Below, piece after piece: positions 8,261 through 17,634 of a DNA stretch of 64,000 nt. The notes beneath the pieces are model-generated. The model saw only the letters and a list, made by a program, of their open reading frames with translations, was not told where the DNA came from and did no database searches. Origin of the DNA: JAUYQR01 sp963822435 (GTDB lineage Bacteria > Pseudomonadota > Alphaproteobacteria > Rhodobacterales > Rhodobacteraceae); assembly GCA_963822435.1 (NCBI GenBank), contig CAWGHN010000004.1, forward strand, positions 992,001-1,056,000. Direction: 5' to 3'. Every line of letters starts with the position of its first letter. Position 1 is the stretch's first letter. The translations under genes and the position numbers were made by a program.

Positions 8261-9136
8261 ATGCGCCATACGCTTCCCCTCGCGCCCCAGTTTTATGTGA
8301 CGGCTCCGCAACCATGCCCGTACCTTGTCGGGCGCATGGAACGAAAGCTATTCACCGCCTTGCAGGGTGACCACGCCCAGCGCCTGAACGATTCCCTGTC
8401 CAAACAAGGCTTCCGGCGCAGCCAGAACGTGCTTTACCGCCCGTCCTGCGCCGAATGTTCTGCCTGCCTCTCGGCCCGCATCCGGGTGGCCGATTTCGAA
8501 CCCTCGCGCACCCAGCGCCGCATCCAGCGCAAGACCGCCGGATTGCGCCGCAACGCCACAAGCCCCTGGGCAACCGAGGATCAGTTCACCCTCTTCCGCC
8601 GCTACCTCGACAGCCGCCACGCCGACGGCGGCATGGCCGACATGGACATCTTCGAATTCGCCGCGATGATCGAGGAAACCCCGATCAAATCCCGCGTCAT
8701 CGAATACACCCGCCCCGCGGGCGAAGGTGAACGTGGCCGCCCGCTGGCCGCCGTGTGCCTGACCGATGTGTTCGACGACGGCCTCAGCATGGTCTACAGC
8801 TTTTACGACCCCGATCTTGCCGACCTGTCGCTTGGCACCCACGTGATCCTTGATCACGTCGCCATCGCACGCGAGGCTGGCCTGCCTTACGTCTACCTTG
8901 GTTACTGGGTGCCGGGCAGCCGCAAGATGGGCTACAAGGCCAGCTTCTCGGCGCTGGAAATCTACAAGGGCGGCGAATGGCGCGATCTGGGTGACCCGGC
9001 CGATCACCGCGCCGATCTGCACCCCCTGTCGGTCGACCCGATTGCCGAACAGGTCGCGCGGATCAACCTGCCCGACACCCGCGCCCCCGACACTCGCGTC
9101 AACGACCCGCGCCCCCTCACCGCCCGCACGGAATGA
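8261..9136 (+). CDS. bpt: Aspartate/glutamate leucyltransferase (N-end rule)
   Basis: Transfers leucine from Leu-tRNA to N-terminal Asp or Glu of proteins, marking them for ClpS/ClpAP. The 291-residue product matches the Bpt/ATE family: the N-terminal cysteine region PCPYLVGRMERKLF and YRPSCAECSACLSARI, then SFYDPDLADLSLGTHVILDH and VYLGYWVPGSRKMGYKA in the GNAT-like core. The ATG at 8261 is the first in frame. Its last codons overlap the ATG of the next gene (ATGA), so the two are probably translated together. The label arginyltransferase is often given; the bacterial members of this type characterised so far act with leucine. Confidence 0.93.
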   Translation: MRHTLPLAPQFYVTAPQPCPYLVGRMERKLFTALQGDHAQRLNDSLSKQGFRRSQNVLYRPSCAECSACLSARIRVADFEPSRTQRRIQRKTAGLRRNATSPWATEDQFTLFRRYLDSRHADGGMADMDIFEFAAMIEETPIKSRVIEYTRPAGEGERGRPLAAVCLTDVFDDGLSMVYSFYDPDLADLSLGTHVILDHVAIAREAGLPYVYLGYWVPGSRKMGYKASFSALEIYKGGEWRDLGDPADHRADLHPLSVDPIAEQVARINLPDTRAPDTRVNDPRPLTARTE

Positions 9137-9525
9137 CCTCGCGCGCCCGGATCGCGGCTGTGGCTCTGGTGGTGCCGGATTATGACAGCGCGATTGCCTT
9201 CTACACTTCTACGCTCGGGTTTCGTCTTACCGAAGACATCGACCAGGGCGCCAAGCGGTGGGTCACCGTCGAGCCGCCCGGCGGGGGTGCGCGGCTGGTT
9301 CTGGCACGGGCCGAAGGCGCGGCGCAAACTGCCGCAGTCGGAAACCAGACCGGCGGGCGCGTCTTCCTCTTTCTTCACACCGATGATTTTCACCGTGACC
9401 ACGCCGCGATGCTGGCCGCTGGCGTCATGTTCGAAGAACCACCCCGGCATGAACCGTATGGAAGCGTCGCCGTCTGGCGCGACCCCTTCGGCAATCGCTG
9501 GGATCTGATCGGCCCACCCCTTTGA
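9133..9525 (+). CDS. Glyoxalase/VOC-family protein
   Basis: A 130-residue vicinal-oxygen-chelate fold protein with the typical paired beta-alpha-beta-beta-beta modules: IAAVALVVPDYDSAIAFYTSTLGFRL at the start and GGRVFLFLHTDDFHRDHAAMLAAG then VAVWRDPFGNRWDLIGPP at the end. Metal ligands cannot be assigned with certainty, and the substrate is unknown. The ATG overlaps the bpt stop by 4 bases, so it depends on bpt for expression. A strong hairpin terminator follows directly. Confidence 0.85.
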   Translation: MTSRARIAAVALVVPDYDSAIAFYTSTLGFRLTEDIDQGAKRWVTVEPPGGGARLVLARAEGAAQTAAVGNQTGGRVFLFLHTDDFHRDHAAMLAAGVMFEEPPRHEPYGSVAVWRDPFGNRWDLIGPPL

Positions 9526-9532
9526 ACGAAAA

Positions 9533-9558
9533 CGGGCCGCACCCTGCGGTGCGGCCCG
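9533..9558. terminator. Bidirectional intrinsic terminator
   Basis: A perfect 11-base stem (CGGGCCGCACC with GGTGCGGCCCG) around a CTGC loop. It lies between the convergent VOC gene and dctP. AAAA precedes it, giving a T-run for the minus strand, and a T-rich stretch follows on the plus strand. Confidence 0.85.
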
Positions 9559-9580
9559 ATCTTGTGCTTGTCTCGCGAAC

Positions 9581-10669
9581 TTACCCGCGCGGGCGGTTGC
9601 GGATCATGAAGGTGTCAAAGGTGTATTCCGCCACCTGGTTCCACAGGTTTGCCTCGTTGCGGTAGGCCTGCTGGCTTTCAAAGATCGCCTTGAAATCCGC
9701 GTTCTCCGCCGAAATCTGCGCGTAAAGCGCGTTTGCAGCCTCGAACGCCTTGACCATCACCTCCTCCGGATACGGTCGCAACTGCGCCCCGCCCGCGATC
9801 AGGTTGCGCAGCGCCGCCGGGTTCTTCGCATCATACTTGGCCAGCATCGACTGGTTCGTGGTCGCTGCGGCCGTCGCCACGATCGCCTGATAGGCCGGTG
9901 GCAGTTCGTTCCACTTCGCCAGATTGATCATGTAGTTCAGCGTCGGCCCGCCTTCCCAGAAACCGGGATAGTAATAAAACGGCGCCACCTTGTTCAGGCC
10001 AAGTTTCTCATCATCATAGGGGCCGACCCACTCTGCCGCGTCGATGGTGCCGCGCTCCAGCGCCGGATAGATCTCGCCGCCCGGAATCTGCTGCGGCACG
10101 ACGCCCAGCGCCTCCATCACCTTGCCGCCCATGCCGCCGATGCGCATCTTCACACCCGCAAGGTCGGCAACCGAGGTGATCTCCTTGCGCCACCAGCCGC
10201 CCATCTGGACGCCGGTATTGCCGCCCGGAAAAACATGCAGCCCTTCCTTGTTGTAAAACGCGTTCATCATGTCGATGCCGCCGCCGTGGTAATACCAGGC
10301 GTTGATTCCGCGTGCGTTCAGGCCGAACGGAACCGCCGTTCCCAGCGCGTAGACCGGGTTCTTGCCCCAGTAGTAGTAGGACGCGGTGTGCGCGATCTCG
10401 ACGGTCCCGGAGCCAACCGCATCCGCCGCCTCCGGCATCGGCACGATCTCACCTGCCGGGAACGGCTGGATCTTGAAGTTGCCGTCCGTCGCGTCCGACA
10501 CGATCTTGGCGAACTCGTCCGCCGCGCCATAAATCGTATCCAGCGTCTTCGGGAAACCCGACGTCAGCCGCCAGCTTACCTTCGGCGCGGCTTGCGCCAA
10601 CGCCGGAGCAGCCAACGCAGCCGCCGCCGAGCCGATTGCTGCGGTCGTCAGGAAATTCCGTCTTTTCAT
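9581..10669 (-). CDS. dctP: TRAP transporter substrate-binding protein, TakP-like
   Basis: Periplasmic solute receptor of a tripartite ATP-independent transporter. The 362-residue product starts with a twin-arginine-like signal (MKRRNFLTTAA...APALAQA). It resembles TakP, the alpha-keto-acid receptor of Rhodobacter sphaeroides, in AHTASYYYWGKNPVYAL, ARGINAWYYHGGGID, GGNTGVQMGGWWRKEI, QQIPGGEIYPALE and DAAEWVGPYDDEKLG. The arginine in MRIGG is the usual carboxylate-binding residue. Pyruvate or other 2-oxo acids are therefore likely ligands, by similarity only. GGGAGGT precedes the ATG. It is the last gene of the dctQ-dctM-dctP operon. Confidence 0.92.
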   Translation of the reverse strand: MKRRNFLTTAAIGSAAAALAAPALAQAAPKVSWRLTSGFPKTLDTIYGAADEFAKIVSDATDGNFKIQPFPAGEIVPMPEAADAVGSGTVEIAHTASYYYWGKNPVYALGTAVPFGLNARGINAWYYHGGGIDMMNAFYNKEGLHVFPGGNTGVQMGGWWRKEITSVADLAGVKMRIGGMGGKVMEALGVVPQQIPGGEIYPALERGTIDAAEWVGPYDDEKLGLNKVAPFYYYPGFWEGGPTLNYMINLAKWNELPPAYQAIVATAAATTNQSMLAKYDAKNPAALRNLIAGGAQLRPYPEEVMVKAFEAANALYAQISAENADFKAIFESQQAYRNEANLWNQVAEYTFDTFMIRNRPRG

Positions 10670-10713
10670 GTGCTTACCTCCCAGTAGGCTTTTGATGTGT
10701 TGGATCGTTCAGG

Positions 10714-12150
10714 TCACGGCGTCACCGGCCCCCCAAGATCAAGATCGAGGGGCGGCATTTCAAGGTCAGGCATCGGAATGGCATCAAGCTGTTCGGTCAC
10801 CGACGCCGCATCCAGCAGCACCGGTTCGGTGATGAAGCTGTCGACAATGCCCGGAAAGGTAATGATCAGCGCCACAAGGATCAGTTGCAAGATGATCCAC
10901 GGGATCGACCCCAGATAGATGTCGCGGCTCTTGATTTCCGGAGGCGCGATGCCGCGCAGGTAAAACAGCGCAAAGCCGAACGGCGGGTGCATGAACGCCG
11001 TCTGCATGTTCACGCACAAAAGCACCCCCAGCCACACCAGATTGATATCCAGCGCCTGAGCCGTCGGGATCAGCAAGGGGATCACGATGAACACGATCTC
11101 GAAGAAATCGAGGAAGAAGGCGATGAAGAAGATGAAGATGTTCACGAAGATCAGGAACCCGATCCGCCCGCCCGGAATGCCCGACAGGATATGCTCGATC
11201 CACTTGCCGCCGTTCACCCCCTGAAACACCAGGCTGAACACCGTGGCCCCCACCAGAATGAAGATCACCATCGCGGTGATACGCATCGTGCCGTCCGACG
11301 CCTGCCACACCATCTTCCAGGTGAACCGCCCGTGCGCCAACGCCAGCAGAAGCGACCCGACCGCCCCCATTGCCCCGGCTTCGGTCGGCGTCGCCAGACC
11401 CATGAAGATCGTCCCCAGCACCAGAAAGATCAGCACCAGCGACGGCACCATACCCCAGGCCAGCTTGGCCGCCAGCGCGCGCCCCCGCAGCGTCCGCGCC
11501 TCGGCCGGCAGCGCCGGCACCTTGTGCGGCTGAAAGATCGACACCAACAGGATGAAGCCCGCAAACAGCAGCACCTGCGCAATCGACGGCCCGATCGCCC
11601 CCAGATACATGTCACCCACCGGCACGCCCAACTGGAATGCCAGCACGATCAGCACCAACGAGGGCGGAATGACCTGCGTTATTGTCCCCGAGGCCGCGAT
11701 CACCCCCGTACCGATCCGCATATCATACCCATACTTCATCATGATCGGGATCGAGATCATCCCGATGGCAATCACGCTCGCCGCCACCGTCCCGGTGATC
11801 GCCCCAAGGATCGCGCCGACAAAGATCACCGCATAGGCCAGACCGCCCGGCACATTGCCGAACAACTGGCCAAACCCTTCCATCAGATCTTCGGCAAGGC
11901 CCGATTTCTCCAGCACCACGCCCATGAAGGTAAAGAACGGAATTGCCAGCAACAGGTCGTTCGACATGATGCCGAACACCCGTGCCGGCAGTGCCTGCAG
12001 GAACGCCAGCCCGAAATATCCCACCTCGATCGCGATGAACCCGAAAAACAGGCCCAGCGCCGACAACGAGAATGCAACCGGAAAGCCGACAAGCAAAAAG
12101 ATGATCAGCCCGCCGAACATGGCTGGCGCCAGATAACCGTATTCAAGCAT
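10714..12150 (-). CDS. dctM: TRAP transporter large permease
   Basis: The 478-residue membrane subunit carries substrate with sodium in TRAP systems. It has about a dozen hydrophobic segments and DctM hallmarks such as IPFFTFMGVVLEKSGLAEDL, GAITGTVAASVIAIGMISIP, SGTITQVIPPSLVLIVLA and GLATPTEAGAMGAVG. The tail is acidic and proline-rich (MPDLEMPPLDLDLGG), probably cytoplasmic. It starts 16 bases after the dctQ stop and is followed 44 bases later by dctP. Confidence 0.95.
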   Translation of the reverse strand: MLEYGYLAPAMFGGLIIFLLVGFPVAFSLSALGLFFGFIAIEVGYFGLAFLQALPARVFGIMSNDLLLAIPFFTFMGVVLEKSGLAEDLMEGFGQLFGNVPGGLAYAVIFVGAILGAITGTVAASVIAIGMISIPIMMKYGYDMRIGTGVIAASGTITQVIPPSLVLIVLAFQLGVPVGDMYLGAIGPSIAQVLLFAGFILLVSIFQPHKVPALPAEARTLRGRALAAKLAWGMVPSLVLIFLVLGTIFMGLATPTEAGAMGAVGSLLLALAHGRFTWKMVWQASDGTMRITAMVIFILVGATVFSLVFQGVNGGKWIEHILSGIPGGRIGFLIFVNIFIFFIAFFLDFFEIVFIVIPLLIPTAQALDINLVWLGVLLCVNMQTAFMHPPFGFALFYLRGIAPPEIKSRDIYLGSIPWIILQLILVALIITFPGIVDSFITEPVLLDAASVTEQLDAIPMPDLEMPPLDLDLGGPVTP

Positions 12151-12166
12151 CAGGCGACCTTTCCGA

Positions 12167-12748
12167 TCATTGCACGGGTTTTTCGTATGACACGTCCAGC
12201 ACGATAACCCCGCGCAGCGCCGCGACCCGTCGGATCAGTTCGGCAATTCCCTGCAACGTCAGCAGCGTGAACCCCAAAGGCAGCAGCATCTTCGCCGGCC
12301 ACACCGGCAGGCCACCGGCGTTCGCCGATCCCTCGCCCGCCACAAAGCTGGCATAGGCCCAAGGGTAGCTCATCTCCAGCATGATGACGCAGACCGGAAA
12401 GAAGAACACCACAAACCCGAACACATCGACCCACAGCTTGTTGCGCTCGGTCATGTTGCCGTAGAACAGGTCCACCCGCACATGCTCGTTCAACTTCAGC
12501 ACATGCGCCGTTCCCAGAAGGAACATGCCGGCAAACATCTGCCACTGGATTTCCAGAAATGCGTTGGACGACATGTCCAGCGTATAGCGCGAAATCGCGT
12601 TCAACGCGCTGATCAGGCAAGCGGCGGCCACCAGCAGCGCTGCCAACACGCCGAAAGCCTTGGTCACCCGGTCAATGCCGGATGCGAGAGACAATAATCT
12701 CCGCAACAGAACCCCCCCTGGTGCAGCCACTAATCGTGCCGCTTGCAT
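12167..12748 (-). CDS. dctQ: TRAP transporter small permease
   Basis: The 193-residue small membrane subunit of the same TRAP system, with four transmembrane segments, for example near residues 33-53 (AFGVLAALLVAAACLISALNA) and in VDVFGFVVFFFPVCVIMLEMSY. The family motif FLEIQWQMFAGMFLLGTAHVLK, with its conserved tryptophan, is present. First gene of the operon in the order Q-M-P. An in-frame methionine after about 22 codons could be an alternative start. Confidence 0.9.
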   Translation of the reverse strand: MQAARLVAAPGGVLLRRLLSLASGIDRVTKAFGVLAALLVAAACLISALNAISRYTLDMSSNAFLEIQWQMFAGMFLLGTAHVLKLNEHVRVDLFYGNMTERNKLWVDVFGFVVFFFPVCVIMLEMSYPWAYASFVAGEGSANAGGLPVWPAKMLLPLGFTLLTLQGIAELIRRVAALRGVIVLDVSYEKPVQ

Positions 12749-12791
12749 GAACTATGCGCATCTCGCGTCCCGGTCGCAAAGGAAAGTTGCG

Positions 12792-12860
12792 ATGGCCACG
12801 ACCGAACACGATCACGTTACCGAAAGATTAGCGCGCTTTTTGAAAAGAAAAGCCAGATAA
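12792..12860 (+). CDS. Possible 22-residue basic peptide
   Basis: A tiny frame, MATTEHDHVTERLARFLKRKAR, sits alone in the 237-base gap between dctQ and gst. AAAGGAAAG (12778-12786) lies 5 bases before the ATG. The C-terminal half is strongly basic and could form an amphipathic helix. There is no family evidence, and a chance frame is quite possible. Confidence 0.2.
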   Translation: MATTEHDHVTERLARFLKRKAR

Positions 12861-12941
12861 TGCGCGGGAATCCGCGATTGAGCTGCCACGGACGCAATCA
12901 TTTCCCGCTCACGCTTTAGAAGCGACCTTCAGAAATGCAAA

Positions 12942-12964
12942 AAGGGGCGCTCAGGGCGCCCCTT
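12942..12964 (-). terminator. Intrinsic terminator of the glutathione transferase gene
   Basis: A 9-base stem (AAGGGGCGC with GCGCCCCTT) around a 5-base loop. Read on the minus strand it continues into a T-run (TTTTTGCATTT), 22 bases after the gst stop. Confidence 0.85.
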
Positions 12965-12985
12965 CCTTGGTCTGAAACGCAGCGA

Positions 12986-13588
12986 TCAGATCAGACCTTC
13001 CGCCTTCATCGCGGCCTGCACCGCGGGCCGCGCCGAAACCTTTTCGCGCAAAGCCACGATCTGCGGGAATTTGGCCAGGTCATGCCCGAATTTGTTCGAC
13101 CAGTTGGTCACGGTGAACAGATAGGCGTCTGCCGGAGTATAGCTGTCACCCGCCACCCAGGCGCGGCCCGCTGCCAGACGGTCCTCGACAACTTGCAGCC
13201 GTGCATCCAGCAGCGCCATCTGCTTGGCCTTCGCCTCACCCTCGATGCCATGGAAGAACGGCGAATAGGTCTTGTGAACCTCGGTCGCGACATAGTTCAG
13301 CGCTTCTGCCATCCGGGCCCGCGCCACCGTGCCGTGCGCCGGCAGCACGCCCGGACGCGCGGCATCCATCACATGCTGCATGATCGCCACGCCCTCGGTC
13401 AGCACCTCGCCGCCGTCCATCGCCAGCGTCGGCACCGCGCCGCGCGGGTTCACCGCCCGGAAATCGGCACCAGTCTCGGTCACTTTGTCGCGAAGGTTGA
13501 CCTTCTCGGCAGTGAAAGGCACTCCGGCCTCGTTCAGCGTGATGTGCGATGCCAGCGAACACGCGCCGGGCGAATAGTAAAGTTTCAT
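12986..13588 (-). CDS. gst: Glutathione S-transferase, beta class
   Basis: Conjugates glutathione to electrophiles or protects against oxidative stress. The 200-residue product begins MKLYYSPGACSLASHI, the signature of bacterial beta-class enzymes, with cysteine 10 in the active site. NPRGAVPTLAMDGG, with the cis-proline, and LTEGVAIMQHV complete the thioredoxin-like half, and YTPADAYLFTVTNW belongs to the helical half. It is transcribed alone, diverging from the ilv leader, and has its own terminator. Confidence 0.93.
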   Translation of the reverse strand: MKLYYSPGACSLASHITLNEAGVPFTAEKVNLRDKVTETGADFRAVNPRGAVPTLAMDGGEVLTEGVAIMQHVMDAARPGVLPAHGTVARARMAEALNYVATEVHKTYSPFFHGIEGEAKAKQMALLDARLQVVEDRLAAGRAWVAGDSYTPADAYLFTVTNWSNKFGHDLAKFPQIVALREKVSARPAVQAAMKAEGLI

Positions 13589-13799
13589 CTGGATTTTCCC
13601 TTGTCCGCCACGGCTACGCCCGGCTGCAAGCCCGTGTTATCCGGCGGCAATGCCGACGTCGCCCGCAAACACCGCTCGCTGGCGCGCACGGACCGTGCTT
13701 TTTTGCCGAAAAGAGTGAATATTGCGCGGGGCCGCCACGCTTCGCAACAATTGTTCAAGATTGCCCGGCATCTGCGACATTTTCTGTTTGCAAATCCCA

Positions 13800-13828
13800 T
13801 TGACGCCCGCCATACCGCCGCCTAAGTT
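13800..13828 (+). promoter_or_regulatory. Promoter of the ilvB leader
   Basis: TTGACG (13800-13805), 17-base spacer, TAAGTT (13823-13828). Transcription would start near 13835, about 20 bases before the leader peptide. Confidence 0.6.
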
Positions 13829-13854
13829 TCGTCCGAACACGAGGGGAGCGGCCA

Positions 13855-13902
13855 ATGGCCCGAATTCTTGTCATCGTAGGAAGGACGCGCATGGGCCGGT
13901 AA
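13855..13902 (+). CDS. ilv leader peptide (branched-chain attenuator)
   Basis: A 15-residue frame, MARILVIVGRTRMGR, begins at an ATG with GAGGGGAG at 13841-13848 as ribosome site. Residues 4-8 (Ile-Leu-Val-Ile-Val, codons 13864-13878) are exactly the products of the downstream pathway. Shortage of any of these charged tRNAs would stall the ribosome here and alter folding of the RNA behind it. Peptide leaders of this kind are known for ilv operons in proteobacteria. The peptide itself probably has no other role. Confidence 0.85.
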   Translation: MARILVIVGRTRMGR

Positions 13903-13956
13903 CGGTTTGACCATACAGGTTCCCATGCGCCCCCGATTGAAACCCGGGGGCTTTTT
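13887..13956 (+). terminator. ilvB attenuator: antiterminator and intrinsic terminator
   Basis: Two competing folds are visible. The antiterminator pairs GCGCATGGG (13887-13895, inside the leader peptide) with CCCATGCGC (13922-13930). The terminator pairs GCCCCCG (13929-13935) with CGGGGGC (13945-13951) and is followed by TTTTTGTTG. They share bases 13929-13930, and further G-C pairs (13883-13884 with 13933-13934) would extend the competition. A ribosome reaching the leader stop covers 13887-13895 and lets the terminator form. The ilvB ribosome site lies after the T-run. Confidence 0.85.
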
Positions 13957-13978
13957 GTTGCGCGAAGGAGACGAAGTC

Positions 13979-15733
<1,755 letters not shown>

Positions 15734-15738
15734 GCCGG

Positions 15739-15790
15739 CGGAGCGGGGGCCAGCCCCCGCGCCCCCGGGATATTTTTCGACAGATGAAAG
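15739..15790 (+). repeat. GC-rich intergenic repeat, copy A
   Basis: Lies between ilvB and ilvH. Core hairpin GCGGGGGCCAGCCCCCGC (15743-15760), then CCCCCGGGATATTT and ACAGATGAAAG. It matches copies at 51141-51190 and, inverted, 57305-57357. Elements of this shape are, from memory, common between genes in Rhodobacteraceae; here it sits inside an operon. Confidence 0.75.
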
Positions 15791-15799
15791 GGGTGCGCT

Positions 15800-16360
15800 A
15801 TGGCGCCGCTCAATATCAAGAAGGGCTCGTCGAGCCACTCGGCCTACGATCTGCGTGATCCGAACGCCGAGGTGATCGAACAGCATACGCTGGCGGTGAT
15901 CGTCGACAACGAAAGCGGCGTTCTGGCGCGGGTGATCGGGCTGTTTTCCGGGCGCGGCTACAACATCGACAGCCTGACCGTGGCCGAAGTGGACCACGAA
16001 GGGCACAAAAGCCGCATCACCATCGTCACCCGTGGCACACCGCAGGTGATCGACCAGATCGAGGCCCAGTTGCGCCGCATGGTGCCGGTGCATGACGTGC
16101 ACGACCTGACCGCCGAAGGCCCAAGCGTGCAGCGCGAACTGGCGCTTTTCAAGGTGGCCGGCAAGGGTGCCGCCCGCGTCGAAGCCCTGCAACTGGCCGA
16201 GATCTTTCGCGCCAACGTGGTCGACAGCACGCTGGAAAGCTTTGTGTTCGAAATGACCGGAACGCCCGAGAAGATCGACGCCTTTGCCGATCTGATGCGC
16301 CCCCTGGGTCTGCTGGAAATCGCCCGGACCGGTGTCGCGGCGCTGGCCCGCGGCGTCTAG
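15800..16360 (+). CDS. ilvH: Acetolactate synthase small (regulatory) subunit
   Basis: The 186-residue regulatory subunit binds valine and activates IlvB. An N-terminal ACT domain is clear: HTLAVIVDNESGVLARVIGLFSGRGYNIDSL, then SRITIVTRG and the C-terminal domain with RELALFKV and FVFEMTGTPEKIDAFADLM. The first 25 residues (MAPLNIKKGSSSHSAYDLRD...) form a polar extension. GAAAGGGG lies before the ATG. Its end overlaps the convergent cfa stop by 4 bases. Confidence 0.95.
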   Translation: MAPLNIKKGSSSHSAYDLRDPNAEVIEQHTLAVIVDNESGVLARVIGLFSGRGYNIDSLTVAEVDHEGHKSRITIVTRGTPQVIDQIEAQLRRMVPVHDVHDLTAEGPSVQRELALFKVAGKGAARVEALQLAEIFRANVVDSTLESFVFEMTGTPEKIDAFADLMRPLGLLEIARTGVAALARGV

Positions 16361-17565
16361 GTGTTGCTCGGCGTGTAGAGGTAATCGCGCGTCACAGGCA
16401 CCGTGTAACGGCCCTTGGCAAGGTGCAACTGGTGGATCACCAGATGCGCCTCGGAAAAGCTCAGCTCTGCCGATTGCAGATAATAGCGCCACATCCGCAC
16501 GAAACGGTCGTCCTGCAACTGCCGGATGCGGTCGATGTTGCGGTCGAACCGTTTCAGCCATTCCTGCAAGGTGCGCTCGTAATGACCGCGCCAGACCTCA
16601 AGGTCGGCAAGGATCATCCCGGTCTTTTCCACCACCCGCATCGCCTCGGATACCGCCGGGCAATACGCGCCGGGGAAGATATACTTGTTGAACCACGGCG
16701 AGATGGTGGTCGGTGGTGACCAGCGGCCGATATAGTGGATCAGCGCCACGCCATCTGGCGTCAGCAGGTCGGCGACCTTCTGGAAATAGGTGCGCAGGTG
16801 CGGCAGTCCGACATGCTCCATCATGCCGACCGACACCACACGGTCGAACCGTTCATTGACCGCCCGGTAGTCCTGCAACCGAAACTCGACCTGATCCGAC
16901 AGTCCCGCTTCTGCCGCGCGGCGGCGCGCTTCGGCCAGTTGCACCTCTGACAGGGTGACGCCCACCACCTGCGCCCCGTGATCGCGCGCCAGCGCAATCG
17001 CCAACGTGCCGAAACCACAGCCGATATCCAGCACCCGCATCCCCGGACGCAACAGAAGTTTCGCGCCGATATGCGCCATCTTGGCGGTCTGCGCTTCTTC
17101 CAGCGTCATGTCGGGGCGGCGGAAATAGGCGCAGGTGTATTGCTTGGTGTCGCCCAGAAAAAGATCATAAAGCTCGTCCGAGATGTCGTAGTGATGCGCC
17201 ACATTGCGGCGCGCAATGCCGACATGGTTCCAGATCGACCATGATTTCGCCCGCGCGGCCAATGTGGCGATCTGCCTGAAAGGCGGCCAGACCTTGCGGC
17301 CCCGCGCGTTGCGCAACGCAAATGCAATCAGGCTGCGGATGTCATCCTTCGCGATGGTCAACCGGCCATCCATATAGGCCTCACCCATCGTCAAATCGGG
17401 GCGGGCAAAGAACTTTCGCGAAAACTGCGGATCGTGCAGCGTCACCGCGACCTCGGGCCCGTCGCCCGGACCGATGTGATGCGTGGCTCCGTTCGGCAAG
17501 GTAAGGTGTATCGTCCCGGTGCGAACACCGAAGCGCAGGAAGGCAATCAGCAACCGATCCCACAT
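16357..17565 (-). CDS. cfa: Cyclopropane-fatty-acyl-phospholipid synthase
   Basis: Methylates unsaturated acyl chains of membrane phospholipids with SAM. The 402-residue product has the N-terminal lipid-binding domain (DPQFSRKFFARPDLTMGEAYMDG), HHYDISDELYDLFLGDTKQYTCAYF around residues 125-150, the SAM loop VLDIGCGFGTLAIALA near 178, and GMMEHVG and YIFPGAYCP in the active-site region. Upstream, GGAAC-N16-CGTT at 17610-17634 is an EcfG-type general-stress promoter, consistent with stress-induced membrane remodelling. The gene is convergent with ilvH. Confidence 0.93.
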   Translation of the reverse strand: MWDRLLIAFLRFGVRTGTIHLTLPNGATHHIGPGDGPEVAVTLHDPQFSRKFFARPDLTMGEAYMDGRLTIAKDDIRSLIAFALRNARGRKVWPPFRQIATLAARAKSWSIWNHVGIARRNVAHHYDISDELYDLFLGDTKQYTCAYFRRPDMTLEEAQTAKMAHIGAKLLLRPGMRVLDIGCGFGTLAIALARDHGAQVVGVTLSEVQLAEARRRAAEAGLSDQVEFRLQDYRAVNERFDRVVSVGMMEHVGLPHLRTYFQKVADLLTPDGVALIHYIGRWSPPTTISPWFNKYIFPGAYCPAVSEAMRVVEKTGMILADLEVWRGHYERTLQEWLKRFDRNIDRIRQLQDDRFVRMWRYYLQSAELSFSEAHLVIHQLHLAKGRYTVPVTRDYLYTPSNT

Positions 17566-17609
17566 GACAGCCCCGTCGTAACATGGCCGCTTTGCGCCAC
17601 GATACGCCC

Positions 17610-17634
17610 AACGCAGGCAGGTCGCAACGGTTCC
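17610..17634 (-). promoter_or_regulatory. EcfG-type (general stress) promoter of cfa
   Basis: On the minus strand: GGAAC (17634-17630), 16 bases, CGTT (17613-17610), 45 bases before the cfa ATG. The pattern equals the consensus of EcfG sigma factors. It directly abuts the stop codon of the upstream hydratase gene. Confidence 0.65.
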
